64,000 nt of DNA from Leucocoprinus leucothites (lineage: Eukaryota > Basidiomycota > Agaricomycetes > Agaricales > Agaricaceae), in assembly GCA_013368445.1 (NCBI GenBank), contig JAACJO010000011.1:1488001-1552000 (forward strand). The letters are read 5' to 3'. Position numbers and translations under genes: made by a program. Position 1 is the stretch's first letter, and the number at the start of each line of letters is the position of its first letter. Below, in pieces: positions 1 to 9,897 of the stretch. The notes under the pieces are model-generated. The model searched no databases, had not been told where the DNA came from, and was given only the letters and a program-made list of their open reading frames with translations.

Positions 1-388
1 GTAAAATTGCCGTTATTGCCGAAATCATTGACCACAATCGGGTTCGTGTTAACGGAATTATTCGCTCTCAATCCAACTAAATAGAAAGCAGGCAATCATC
101 GACGGTCCAACAACCGGTGTTCCCCGCCAATCCTTCCCTTACAAGCACCTCATTCTCACCCCCCTCAAGCTCACAAACCTTCCCCGTGGTGCAGGTGCTG
201 GTGTCATTCAGAAGCTCATGGAGAAGGAGGGTATCGTTGAGAAGTGGGACAAGTCTGCATGGGCGCAGAAGCGGGCGACCAAGCAGAAGCGACAGTCACT
301 GAACGACTTCGACCGTTTCAAGGTTATGGTGGCGAAGAAGCAGAGGCGGGATGTCGTTCGAAAAGCCGTCAAGCGCGCTTCAGCGTGA
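1..388 (+). CDS. RPL14: 60S ribosomal protein L14 (eL14), C-terminal part
   Basis: Structural protein of the large cytosolic ribosomal subunit. Two exons are visible: 3-41 (5' end outside the window) and 92-388, split by a 50-nt intron (42-91) with a CTAAC-like branch site near 75 and a CAG acceptor. The first exon reads KIAVIAEIIDHNR and the second AIIDGPTTGVPRQSFPYKHL, the KOW-like core typical of eL14. Exon 2 then has the family's basic tail, with KWDKSAWAQKRATKQKR followed by DFDRFKVMVAKKQRR, and ends KRASA before TGA at 386-388. The intron interrupts HNR/AIIDG at phase 0, and both exons stay in frame across it. Identification is firm; only the N-terminus is missing. Confidence 0.95.
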
Positions 389-1305
389 GAAGGGCACTTT
401 GTATTCACACTTTTATGACCATGTCTACAAGCAAGATACATATGCATTACTTTCTGCTTGAGTTGAGATGGTTCATTTTGAGTGAACGGCGATCAGACTA
501 TCTCGTATCAGATTGTTTAGTAGTTCATATGATATAGTCGTACGCTTACTAGGTGGGAGTTAACAGAGGCACAGATGCTCATTAGATAGCATATACTTAA
601 TCGTAGCGGCGTCAATGTGCACCAAGTCCCCGACTCCGCCTGTGGTTAAAATATCTACAGTCATATAATGTGGGCACACCATTTTCATAGTAGACGATCT
701 CATACGCCGCACTGCGTGTATTGACAACCACTGAAACACTATAAACATACATGTAAAGGACAGTGAGAAAATTTCAACAAATCCGAGTCGTAGTCAAGGG
801 AAGATAGTAGTGCAAGCTGGGGTATGCACGGGAGTCGTGAGTCGCTTCAGGATCCTCTTTAGAATAGCACATTGTACACACGAAATAACACATGACAAAC
901 ACGTGATGCATCAATAGTATTTGGGCAAAAGTTTCAAGGCAACACTTTGGCAGAGAATTTGACCGCCGTTCGCAGTCGACAGAACCCCCCCTTTGCTCCG
1001 CAAGAATCGGGGATGCTATCCGATCGCGAGGAAATGACTACGAACATTCTATCAAGTCGTTATTCTCAATCTTGTCTTTCATTATCCCATCAGTCTGATT
1101 TTGAGGGACAAATTGATGCATCTGAGGTCGCTCTCATAGCACTCATCCATGACTGAAATACTATATTGCGTCCGTTTCTGTGGGGTACATATTGAGAGCC
1201 AGTAACTTCTTATATTCACCTAAATAATACATCCTGTAGATAACGGGTCCTATACCAGATGGGTAAAACAAACGAATAGTTCTGCTCGGCGGAACACAAA
1301 GCTCG
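389..1305. other. intergenic, convergent 3' flanks
   Basis: Region between the eL14 stop and the stop of the minus-strand HeLo-like gene. The short frames here (for example 947-1156) have no recognisable domain and no consistent intron partners. It probably holds two facing 3' UTRs; I see no RNA gene or repeat. Confidence 0.6.
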
Positions 1306-2482
1306 TTATCGGGTAAAAGCAATACTGATGCTATTATTAGTTCCTGCAACATTGAAAGAATCGTCCCTGTTGTTATTGACCACATTCCCATTGACATAGC
1401 TGTAGGAGATATTGCCCTCTGGCGAAAGGTGGTTTTGCACGTTGCTGAACGTGCTGTCGGCCGGTGCGCCAGGGAAACCAGTAACATTCATGGCTTGCTG
1501 TGCCACTCGGGCGTCTCTTCTTGCATGGCGTGCAGTTCGTCTATCTTCTCTCGTCTGTGGCTGGGGGGTAGGCGGCGTGAAGGCCGGTGGGGGTGGTGGT
1601 GAAGGATGGGAGGGTATCGATGGCTGTGGTGATGAAGGATGGGAAGGCATCAATGGTTGTGGTGATGAAGGATGGGAAGGTATCGATGTTTGGGGCCAAG
1701 TAGGTAGGTGCCCCTGGGAAGGTGGATATGACTGCGCAAAGGGTTGTGGCATCTGCGGTGGGGGCTTCACGTTTTCTAGAATTTCTTGCACCTTGTCGTT
1801 CAAAAGTGCGAGTTGCTTCCGCACTTCTATGTCCGATTGCAGCTAGGAGTAATGGTTGGATGCATGTCGATCATGAAGGATTTCTAAAAAAAACACTCAC
1901 CCCGAACAATCTTAGAGCATGGTCTAAACGACGTTGACATTCTTCGACGATAACAGCATCCTCAGAACTGAACACAAGTCTCTTGACAATCCCCCGTTTT
2001 AGGTGTTTCTTAACGACCTTCTTTATCATCTTCACCTCGCTACAAAAATTAGAAAGACACAAAGGATTATAACAAGGACACTCACGCCAAGAGCGACTGA
2101 GCGTCTCGTTCCAGGTCTGATTTGTTCATAGGAGGCGCACCCCCGTTGGCACTGAGGTTGACCCTTTGGACAATGGTCACCATGATGATGCAGGTATCCT
2201 TTCCAATGGCGATAAAGGCTTCCTTATTGCTTCCAGCGGTCTAAACATCAAGAATGTGAGATGTACTATCACAAAGGCTGTGAGATTTCTCACCAACACG
2301 AGTTCCAGGAGTGCGACAGCGACGGATGCCGCGACACCGATTGCCGGGACGGGAACAAACTGAGCAGCATCTCTGAGTAGTTGGAGGCTTTGGTGTCCAA
2401 TGACTAGTGCCACTGTTGCGCAAGATGGAGTCAAGTCTTTATCAAGAGAGTGAGGTGTATCCGAACCTCGTTCAGCAGACAT
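1306..2482 (-). CDS. HeLo/MLKL-type four-helix bundle protein with Pro-rich linker and Asn-rich tail
   Basis: Four exons on the minus strand: 2482-2294, 2240-2086, 2039-1901 and 1842-1306, giving about 339 aa. The N-terminal 160 residues are helical. They begin ATVALVIGHQSLQLLRDAA, then QFVPVPAIGVAASVAVALLE, NKEAFIAIGKDTC and a Lys-rich helix (VKMIKKVVKKHLKRG). This pattern matches the MLKL N-terminal / HeLo-like bundle common in Agaricomycetes, often as the N-terminal module of NLRs. A coiled-coil-like helix (RKQLALLNDKVQEILENV) leads into a Pro-rich linker with an 11-residue repeat [IM]PSHPSSPQP[LS]. A basic segment (REDRRTARHARRDARVAQQA) follows. The last 45 residues are Asn/Ser-rich and include two short beta-prone stretches, SYVNGNVVNNN and SFNVAGTNNSISI. 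There is no NACHT, kinase or lipase domain. Known for the family: such bundles permeabilise membranes when a C-terminal prion-like motif is templated by an NLR. That function is inference here. The start codon is the first ATG of the open N-terminal exon. Confidence 0.72.
1598..1688. repeat. 33-bp tandem repeat inside the Pro-rich linker
   Basis: About 2.8 copies of a 33-bp unit (1598-1630, 1631-1663, 1664-1688), nearly identical, in frame with the minus-strand gene. They encode the 11-residue repeat MPSHPSSPQP plus one residue. Copy number is a likely source of allelic length variation. Confidence 0.8.
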
Positions 2483-2781
2483 TTGGGCGTTTTAAGATGG
2501 GCGGGAAAGAGAGTGGGATAAGTAGAGTAGAAATAACACTGCTTATGGGCCTCAATGGAGATGGTCAAGGTGCTCGACAAAGGCCGATGAGCCACACAGC
2601 CCTGTGGAAAGCGTTCCAGCGCTTGGAAGATCTGACAAAGGAAGCGATGCCATCGAGTGGTATCGCCATTTTGCCTATTAAAGCCCATAACCATTGTTCT
2701 GGCTATGACACGAGGCCGGTGGCGGTGCAGCGGACTCAAGTCACAATACTCGAAATAGACGTCAGAACAAGCCTGGGTACC
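2483..2781. promoter_or_regulatory. divergent intergenic region
   Basis: About 300 bp between the start of the minus-strand HeLo-like gene and the first ATG I assign to the plus-strand XPF-like gene, so both promoters should lie here. Open frames run through part of it on both strands, so either start could be further upstream. I see no clear TATA box. Confidence 0.4.
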
Positions 2782-5700
2782 ATGCAACAACAACACTCTC
2801 TCATGTCAAGCTCGTTGTACAACAATAATGACTCCTTCAGACAACACATTGATCGACTCTTGCTCAACTATGTACAAACACATCTGGTCAAGAACCACGT
2901 TGAGTACACCTATCATATATTCCAATTGGTGTGTTTTCCAATGTCATCGCCCATTCGTGGTGGCTGACACCACAATGCTCGGTTAGCTGAAGCCCTATTT
3001 GTTGAAAGAAGTCCCTTTGGCCGATCCAACTGCGTTTACATTGCCCGTAGAACCCTTGGACAACCTCTTCAAGCTAACATTACTTGATCAAATACCCTGT
3101 TATGAAGAATGCTTCGAGTCAAATCACGCCGCAATACAATTGATCAAACAACATCTTCGAGCACGCCCAGTTATTCCCAAAACAGATCGCGCTGTGATAG
3201 AGCTTGATTGTATGCTTTTATTGTGTGCATATATGCGGTCTTTTGTGTAGCTACAAACTCTCTAGGCGCGCTGGTAGAACCTCCGGAGCCATTCTGGACC
3301 ACCCTGACGCGTCGCTCTCTTCGTCACAGTCTTTCTTCAAGGAAGCCACCTGCTTTAATTTCTGGCCAGGTATCTTATGATACATTGATTGAAGACGCTA
3401 GCATTCGACCTGTTGTCGTGGGCCCCGTGCAAGAACCCGATGTTTCCTATCAGCAGACACTGTATTTGATCTCGGACACACGCTCGTGCATCGTCTGATC
3501 GTATTATGTTATATTTTACTAGAAAAGTTACGTGGCCTCTAACTGCCGAAGAGAAGGAAGACGTGCGCAATATTCTGAAACATGTCACGGACATGCGACG
3601 CCCACAGGTCAATTACAAGCACTCTGTTTTAAACGCATTTCTACACGAGGACGATGCGTTCCCTGACACAACCATCGCTGAAGAAGACTTTGTCCCTGCC
3701 TTCCCGAGGAATCCACGGGCAGGTCAGGGATCCGCGCAGACAACTAATGGCCCCCGTCAACAAACCGTCAGGGACCTTCCTAGCGTCATTCCTAATGCCG
3801 TAATGGGATCAGACGACTCTAATATGAGCTTCTCTAAAGCTACTTTGGAGATGGTAGATGGGTGGCGTGAGTGTCTCTTTCGCGTACAAGACGCATCCTA
3901 CTTGAACATGCACAGATACGCTCAAGGTTTCCTCCCCTATCTCTGCTGCAACACCGACAAGTAGTCAGGAGGATAGCAAGATTGATCAGCTATTCTTGGA
4001 AAACTCCCCTCTGACCGATCCTACAATTGGAATGATAGATGAAATGATCGGTGAGCCAGTAGTCCAATAGATGTTGACACGATGAGTGCCTAATCGGCTT
4101 CGTTCAGAAATATACGTGCCACGCTCACATCGCATTGGTGGCGCCTACGGGAAAAAACCGCATATCCTGCATGGCCAGAGGTAGGTTTAAGTTATAACAT
4201 TGAGTACCGTGTCTCACCGCTCTACGCAGCCTGGCTACTTTCATAGCTCAAATAAAGCAGAGAAACCTCCTAGAATCGACCGAATGCAAAAGTTCAAGCC
4301 CTACGCATGACTCCTTGGCTGGCCAGGCATCGGTCGATACTATCAGCCGAGCTGACTCCAATAACAGTGACGAGAGGTTGAACATGGACATCTTACGGTT
4401 TTATCCTGGTGAAAATGAAACTGACGTGATAATGAAAGACAAGATCGAGAATAGTGACTTGATGGAAGGTTAGTAGTCATTTTCGGATGGCCTTCTTTGT
4501 TATTTAATGAGCGCCAGTGCCTCCGTTACTCTCGCCTAATAAGCACATGGCTCCATCGTATAAACTGCCCACGAGGCTGAGCGACCTGATACGGGACGCG
4601 GAGGGGCAGTCTGATCGCCGTCCGCTCAAAAAGGTTCTGAAGGGGCTGTCTACGTTGAGGCTTTCGCTCTCATGGGTGTGCGTTGGATTATCACCTAGTT
4701 CAGTAAAAGTCTCAAATTTCTCCTTATAGAGCTTTTACTACAGATACACCATTGCCATCGCACGAGGAGATATGTGACGTGTCCGTTTTACCTTCCTCGG
4801 TTACACAAGGCATCGATAATTTGCTGTGTTGGGCGCTCGGTGATGGTTCACCAGGCCGGGACCGATTCTCCGCCTTACAAGAGGACGTTTACTTTCCTCG
4901 TACGCTGGAAATCGACTCTCCACCACTCATCTTGATCTCTCGAAAAAACCGAGAGGCCGGACGAAAAGTTTTATCTTCCATTCCCACCCTCCAAGATCAA
5001 AAACGATCTACAAGCGACGTACACTCATCCTCCCTCACCATGGATGCTGAAAAAGCTCTAGGACAGCCACGTACTTCTCCTGGCGCTGACACATACCAGG
5101 AATGGTTCTATGACCTGCCATCCGTTCCCCATATCGAATATAAGGATATCACGCACGCGATTTATGAGCACTCTGATGTGAGGCTTTCAATATCATCCTC
5201 ATGCGCTCCTCAAATAGTTTCCCACTGCAGGCAGAACTTTCATCTATTGACCATACCCGTCAAGGAGCTGCTACTAACATTGGTCACGCTGACACGCCGG
5301 ATGTTAATATCCATGTGGATAATGTGGCCGCTTCGTCTGCTTCTGATCAGGTGGCTTATGGTGTTCAAGGCATTAAACTCGGCGCTGCACTTTTGGATTT
5401 GTCCGTGACTGCGGATTGGACCGCAGCTGATAAATCCGGGTCCTGGACGGACTCAAATATATCTCACCTAAGCGCTTTCACGAAATTAAGAGCAAAGGCC
5501 CTCGGCGAAACACCCGAGCATCCGGTCGTTCCTCCTTCTAGCTTGAGCTCAATCACCCAGGAATCGCATTCAGAAGACATCACTATGATTACTAACGATA
5601 AATCTACTCTCATGCTTCCTGACGCTGACTACGCACTTGGTTGGCCACATCGATACATGGCCTCTATGGATTTTGTTCAGCGACAAGCTATTGTTCGAGA

Positions 5701-6491
5701 ACTAAGGCAGCTCAACATCGACTTGGCGGAACGAACTTCTCTAGGTGGCATTGAGCTTATTATCGACCCGTTTTCAGCTATTCTCGTTTGTTCACTGTTC
5801 ACCTTACCTGCCTGTGGGAAGTTCCTAGCCAGTCGGATCGCAGAACATTCTTGGCGTTTCCAGCATATTCTTGTTTTGCTAGAAGGCTATCCGGAGACAC
5901 TATCCTATCGACCACCCAAGTCAAAGTTGGATGTTCCAGAACTTTCGGCTTACACCCCACCTATTGTGAAGGCGATCAAGAAGTTAAGACGTGATGTGAC
6001 GATAGCGGAGGCTTGCGGCAAGAAAAATCCGAAATGCAACGTCAATTACTCGTTCGCTAACGATACGTCTGAGGCTGGGAAGGTGATAAGGTATTTTGGT
6101 GACCTTGCTGAGGAGCGAGATCGGAGTGGTGGAGTTCTTTGGCAGTCGAGGGACTGGTTGGATGATGAAGAGCTCCCGGTTTGTGGAATGCTCTAGGTCA
6201 TTTGAAAGGGGATAACTCATGGATCACGCTAGGACGTAGAGGATCTTTCTAAGCTCGATGGGATGAACCGCATGTCTGCCATGATCCTTTTGTGCAAAGC
6301 TTCTGTCGATGAGATTCTTGAGATGATTCCTGAGGAAAGAATGGAGAATTTTGGGTCATTAATTGGGACGGAGGCTGTGGTAAGTCATTAATACTAATTG
6401 GGGTAAAAGATATTTATAAAGGGGGCTACAGGATTTTCTAAATAATGATATACACCAACGGTTCAACGCAATCGATGCCTCTCAGGCCTGA
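2782..6491 (+). CDS. XPF/ERCC4-like meiotic protein, probable SHOC1/ZIP2 orthologue
   Basis: Twelve exons joined by in-phase GT-AG introns: 2782-2928, 2987-3209, 3251-3485, 3523-3866, 3916-4050, 4108-4180, 4230-4408, 4518-4677, 4730-5177, 5231-6178, 6233-6379, 6432-6491; about 1032 aa. The N-terminal 600 residues are not a domain I recognise. The C-terminal 300 resemble an XPF-type module. It has a beta-rich core (GGIELIIDPFSAILVCSLFT), then HILVLLEGYPETLSYRP, NYSFANDTSEAGKVIRYFG and DLAEERDRSGG. It ends in a tandem helix-hairpin-helix: LSKLDGMNRMSAMILLCK, then EERMENFGSLIGTEAV. The ERCC4 nuclease signature (GDxnERKx3D) is absent, as expected for the inactive SHOC1/ZIP2 branch. That branch works with SPO16 to stabilise crossover intermediates in the meiotic ZMM pathway. 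It could be another XPF-fold protein. The start and exon 7 are the least certain parts; reading on past the 4409 donor meets TAG at 4453. Confidence 0.6.
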
Positions 6492-6967
6492 CAGTTTACT
6501 TGGTAGCTCATACATGTGACCCGGATAGAAGTTGGTAAAACAGTGCAATACTTGACCGCTGAGCATCGCCTAGATAATTAGCCTCTATGAAGAGTTTGTC
6601 AGGCTCAGGTAACCCGCATGGTTTCTTCGGGTCATATATTTCGCGGACGGAGACGTACTCACTTAAATGGCTTGACCTCCAGGTCACACGAAAAAGCCAT
6701 AACTGTTGTAGTAACGACCCTTTACATTGAGGAAGCGAGTATAGCGATACTAACATATAATAAACCAAGAGGCAGGTGGCCACGATCTGTGCCGTGCCCC
6801 TTTGACAACTCAGGCCGTGGCTCTGGACAGCTCGCTCATCGCCGAGCAGACAAATGTATTGCAAGCACATCTCTTAGCAGTAAAACAACTCGATATCCGT
6901 ACTAACTCATACAGCCTAGGCTCCGGACGTTACCTTACTCAGCCACTTAATAATCGTGACGTTCGAA
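6492..6967. other. intergenic with start of tandem duplication unit A
   Basis: No gene seen. From about 6520 the sequence is a diverged copy of the stretch starting near 8350, for example the shared block TCTATGAAG followed by an ACGAAAAA..CATAA..TTGTAGTAA segment. It is the 3' flank of NTase A. Confidence 0.6.
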
Positions 6968-8345
6968 CTAAGTTTCAAACCCGAGGGTTCTCCAAGCATC
7001 TGCTCTTTGCGGGTACTTCTTACAATAATTCTTCACCTGCGTTTTCGTCAACCCTTGGAACTCCTCAGAAAATAGCTCGGCATCATGCCACGGCTGGGCT
7101 CGTTGTAGCTCGGCGACCTTCTCTTTCATATTCAAAAGCTGCCACACGTCCGCCGCGTCCTGGACATGTTTGATCCGTTGATGCTGCTCTTTTTCAGCGA
7201 GGTGTTCCGACCATGCATGAAGTTTGAGTAGCAACAGCAAGGAGAACGGTATGAGAGGTATGTCGGAGATAGTCGTGATGTAACTCCGGGAGGATGGATG
7301 CGGAACGTTGGGGAGGTACATGGTACCAGGCATGAGGATATCGACTTTGCAATAGGCCTCAAAGGAGGTCCTTCGATAGCAGAGGATGCGATAGGGCGCC
7401 ATGGGATCTCTCGGAGACTTCAGAAAGAAGTGAGAGGGATCGGTAGTGACGATCAAGTCTTTGACCTGCTCGGCTGTTCGAACAGGTGCATCCGGCGACC
7501 GAAGAATGAGCATATCTACGTCCTGTGCATAGCAAGAATCAACAAAAATGAGTCTAAAGCGACCTGAAGGCGGGGTCGTCGAACAGGGGGAGGGAAACGT
7601 GCTTACATTAGGATCCCTGGAACTGCCATAGAGCTTACAAGCGAGGCTACCGACTGCTACGCAGGTTATTCCGTGCTTTTTCAATGCTACAATGGTGGCT
7701 GTAGCAGCAGATATAATGCAGTTGTAGTCAACCCAATGCTTTTGTTGGCGGCGCCACATGACGATCTTCTTCCGGGGTTAGAGTATAGAGGTGCTTGGTA
7801 TTTGTTCGGTGGTCAGGCCACCGTAAATTACAAACCGCGATATAACTCACAGGGTATACGGCAAGGGACAGATTGACTTTTGGGAAAGGTTCAAGGGAAA
7901 CGGCTATTCGTGTTGATGTTCAATGGGTATTTAACGTTCAGCTATGGTTCAACATGCAGACAACCCTCACACTCGTGGTGATCGAAGCAAAGGTTAAAGC
8001 TGGTTTGAACATACTGGGCTAGGGCACGAGGTTTACGGTTGGGGAATTATGGTAGATATCTATCAAAGCGTCACAGAAGATTATATATGGCCAGAGTAGA
8101 CATATCGGGAGCATGCTAGTAGCCAAGTTGCGGGGACGGCCCACGAAGTTGTCGTACTTCCGCTGTTTTGAGCCAAAGGACTTGAAGCGCGTTATTTATT
8201 AAGATCTGAGATAGCCCGCGAGTGCCGGACAACATCTTGAATCCAGTTTGCCAAAAAGCACCCAGTATACCATCCTAATATAAATGGAGGAAACATTTGA
8301 TACTTTTCCAGTTAAGGGTACCGGGGACCTCGTTTACCCCAATCA
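6520..8345. repeat. tandem segmental duplication, unit A (contains NTase A)
   Basis: Diverged direct repeat with the unit at about 8350-10580. Collinear similarity covers the 3' flank, the whole NTase gene and its intron, and the upstream region. Both ends carry matching landmarks, for example AAGCACCCAGTATACCATCCTAAT here and AACACCCAGGGTACAATCC in the next unit. Boundaries are by eye to about 20-30 bp. Confidence 0.75.
6968..7759 (-). CDS. pol-beta-superfamily nucleotidyltransferase-like protein A
   Basis: Two exons, 7759-7607 and 7522-6968 (intron 7523-7606, GTAAGC..CACAG), about 235 aa. The NTase signature is complete: GS at the start of GSLACKLYG, then DVD in DVDMLIL. A third acidic residue sits in CKVDILMPG. 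The C-terminal half has a Leu-rich helix with KLHAWSEHL, followed by KHVQDAADVWQLL. This resembles the K..A...KD..D pattern of bacterial AbiEii/MNT-type NTases. Substrate is unknown. Unlike copies C and D it lacks the roughly 240-residue basic N-terminal extension. The intron is 84 nt, has no in-frame stop, and lies exactly between the GS and DVD motifs, so retention would insert 28 residues into the active site. The ATG chosen (MWRRQQ) aligns with copy B; further upstream the reading frame seen in copy B is broken here. Confidence 0.75.
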   Translation of the reverse strand: MWRRQQKHWVDYNCIISAATATIVALKKHGITCVAVGSLACKLYGSSRDPNVSTFPSPCSTTPPSGRFRLIFVDSCYAQDVDMLILRSPDAPVRTAEQVKDLIVTTDPSHFFLKSPRDPMAPYRILCYRRTSFEAYCKVDILMPGTMYLPNVPHPSSRSYITTISDIPLIPFSLLLLLKLHAWSEHLAEKEQHQRIKHVQDAADVWQLLNMKEKVAELQRAQPWHDAELFSEEFQGLTKTQVKNYCKKYPQRADAWRTLGFET

Positions 8346-9072
8346 GTGAATCAGATGGAAGTTGATGAAACAGCGCGATACTTCAGCATTGAACACTGAG
8401 CATCGCTCAGGCAGTCAGTCTCTATGAAGGGTTAGAGTCAAGCCACTTGCATTTTCTCTTCGATCTAAATTGGTCATATACTTAGTCGACAACGGCATAC
8501 TCGCTGACATGATTCGGCCCTCGCTAGAGACGGGGGTTGCACGAAAAATTCATAAGCGTTGTAGTAAACATCCTTTGCAATACGGAAGCAAGTATTCAAG
8601 TAGTACCAAGATGTTCTAAATCAAGGGGCAAATGGACGAAACAACGCAGCACAATTGCGAGGCTTCAAAGTCAGACCGTTACCATCAAGGGTAGCTCCCG
8701 GGATTGAACTCGGTACAGTAATCTTTCATTCGGTGCATCAGCCATTGAAGCTCTTTACAAAAGGGCTCTGTGTCTTTCTATGGCCAGGTCCCCTACAATG
8801 GGTTGGGCCTCGTTTCCATGACGTAGCAACCGGCTGCGTCGTGGCGCCGGAAAGACAACTCCAGGGTGGCGATCAGTGCCGGCGACGAGAGGTTGTCATA
8901 GTTTATGCTTAATCATGATATGGGGCATTCGTTTGACAGCCCGGGCTGTGACTCTAGACTGCTCGCTCTTCACTGGGTAAGCAAGTGTATTTTAAGCACA
9001 TCTTTTGGCAGCAAAACAGTATATCTATACTGAATCATACAACCCGAATACCGTGGTAATGCACACAGCTAC
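7760..9072. other. intergenic: upstream region of NTase A and 3' flank of NTase B
   Basis: No gene found. 7760-8345 is a diverged copy of 9898-10580. It includes a GTTAAATAC element (minus strand, 7927-7935) also present at 10053-10061. 8350-9072 matches 6520-6967, apart from an extra block of about 270 bp (roughly 8640-8910) present only here. Confidence 0.6.
8640..8910 (-). repeat. insertion specific to unit B, possibly SINE-like
   Basis: Block missing from the otherwise collinear unit A. On the minus strand it contains GTTCAATCC (within 8698-8715), a match to the tRNA B-box, and about 30 nt upstream TGGCTGATGCACC, a loose A-box match. No clover-leaf folds by eye, so a tRNA-derived SINE relic is more likely than a tRNA gene. 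Edges are approximate. Confidence 0.25.
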
Positions 9073-9897
9073 TTAATCAGAATAGTAAGAGCCGAACGAA
9101 GATACATATATTTCAAACCCAAGACTTCTCCAAGCCACTGCTCTATGCGGGTACTGCTTACAGTAGTTCTTCACTCGCATTCTTGTCAACTCTTGGAGCT
9201 CCTCAGAGAATAGTTCAGAGTCATGCCAAGGCCGAGCCCGGCGTAGCTCGGCAACCTTCTCTTTCATGTCCAAAAGTTGTCCCACATCCGTCGCATCCTG
9301 GACATGTTTGATCCTCTGATACTCCTCTCTTGCAACGAGGTGGTCAGACCATGCCTGAAGTTTGAGTGCCAACAACAAGGAGAATGGAACGAGAGGTATG
9401 CCGGAGATGGTAGTAATGTGTTTCCGGGGAGATGGGTGAGGAATGTTGGGAAGGTTCATGATACCGGGAGTGAGGATATCGACTTTGCAGTAGGGGTCGA
9501 ATATGGTCTTTCGGTGGCATAGGATGCGATATGGTTTCAGTATATCCCTGGGGTACTTTAGAAAGAAATGCGAGGGATCGGTAGCAACTATCAGTCTTTT
9601 GATCTCCTCGGCTGTTCGAACAGGTGTACCCGGTGATTGAAGAACAAGCATATCCACGTCCTGTACATAGCATGAGCCAACAAAGATGAATTCAAAGAAG
9701 CCTGAATAATGTGGGCGTCGAGAGGGAGGGAAACTACTCACCTTGGGATCCCTACCAAAGTCGCCATAGAGCTTACAAGCGAGGCTACCAACTGCTGCAC
9801 ACGTCATTCCGTGCTTTTTTAATGCAGCAACAGTGGCTGTAGCAGCAGAGATGATGTCGTCGTAGCTGGCCCAACGCTTTCGTTGGCGAAGCCACAT
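9073..9897 (-). CDS. pol-beta-superfamily nucleotidyltransferase-like protein B
   Basis: Two exons, 9897-9742 and 9660-9073 (intron 9661-9741), about 247 aa. The motifs are as in copy A: GSLACKLYGDFGRDPK / DVDMLVL across the intron, then CKVDILTPG, KLQAWSDHL and KHVQDATDVGQLL. All three acidic positions are kept, so the enzyme may be active. The C-terminus is about 10 residues longer than copy A. The intron is 81 nt, a multiple of three and free of stops. An alternative upstream exon could start at 10052 (MSNIHTNDPSPSQSLPC) and splice from 10003 to 9906. However, the GTTAAATAC element abutting that ATG would then have to act as something other than a TATA box. I therefore prefer MWLRQR at 9897. 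Nearest neighbour upstream is a gag-like relic in the same orientation. Confidence 0.77.
   Translation of the reverse strand: MWLRQRKRWASYDDIISAATATVAALKKHGMTCAAVGSLACKLYGDFGRDPKVSSFPPSRRPHYSGFFEFIFVGSCYVQDVDMLVLQSPGTPVRTAEEIKRLIVATDPSHFFLKYPRDILKPYRILCHRKTIFDPYCKVDILTPGIMNLPNIPHPSPRKHITTISGIPLVPFSLLLALKLQAWSDHLVAREEYQRIKHVQDATDVGQLLDMKEKVAELRRARPWHDSELFSEELQELTRMRVKNYCKQYPHRAVAWRSLGFEIYVSSFGSYYSD

Noticed and set aside
1412..1846. Plus-strand Gly/Trp-rich frame of 144 codons
   Set aside because: Mirror of the Pro-rich repeat of the minus-strand HeLo-like gene; the repeated GWEGI pattern comes only from the 33-bp repeat.
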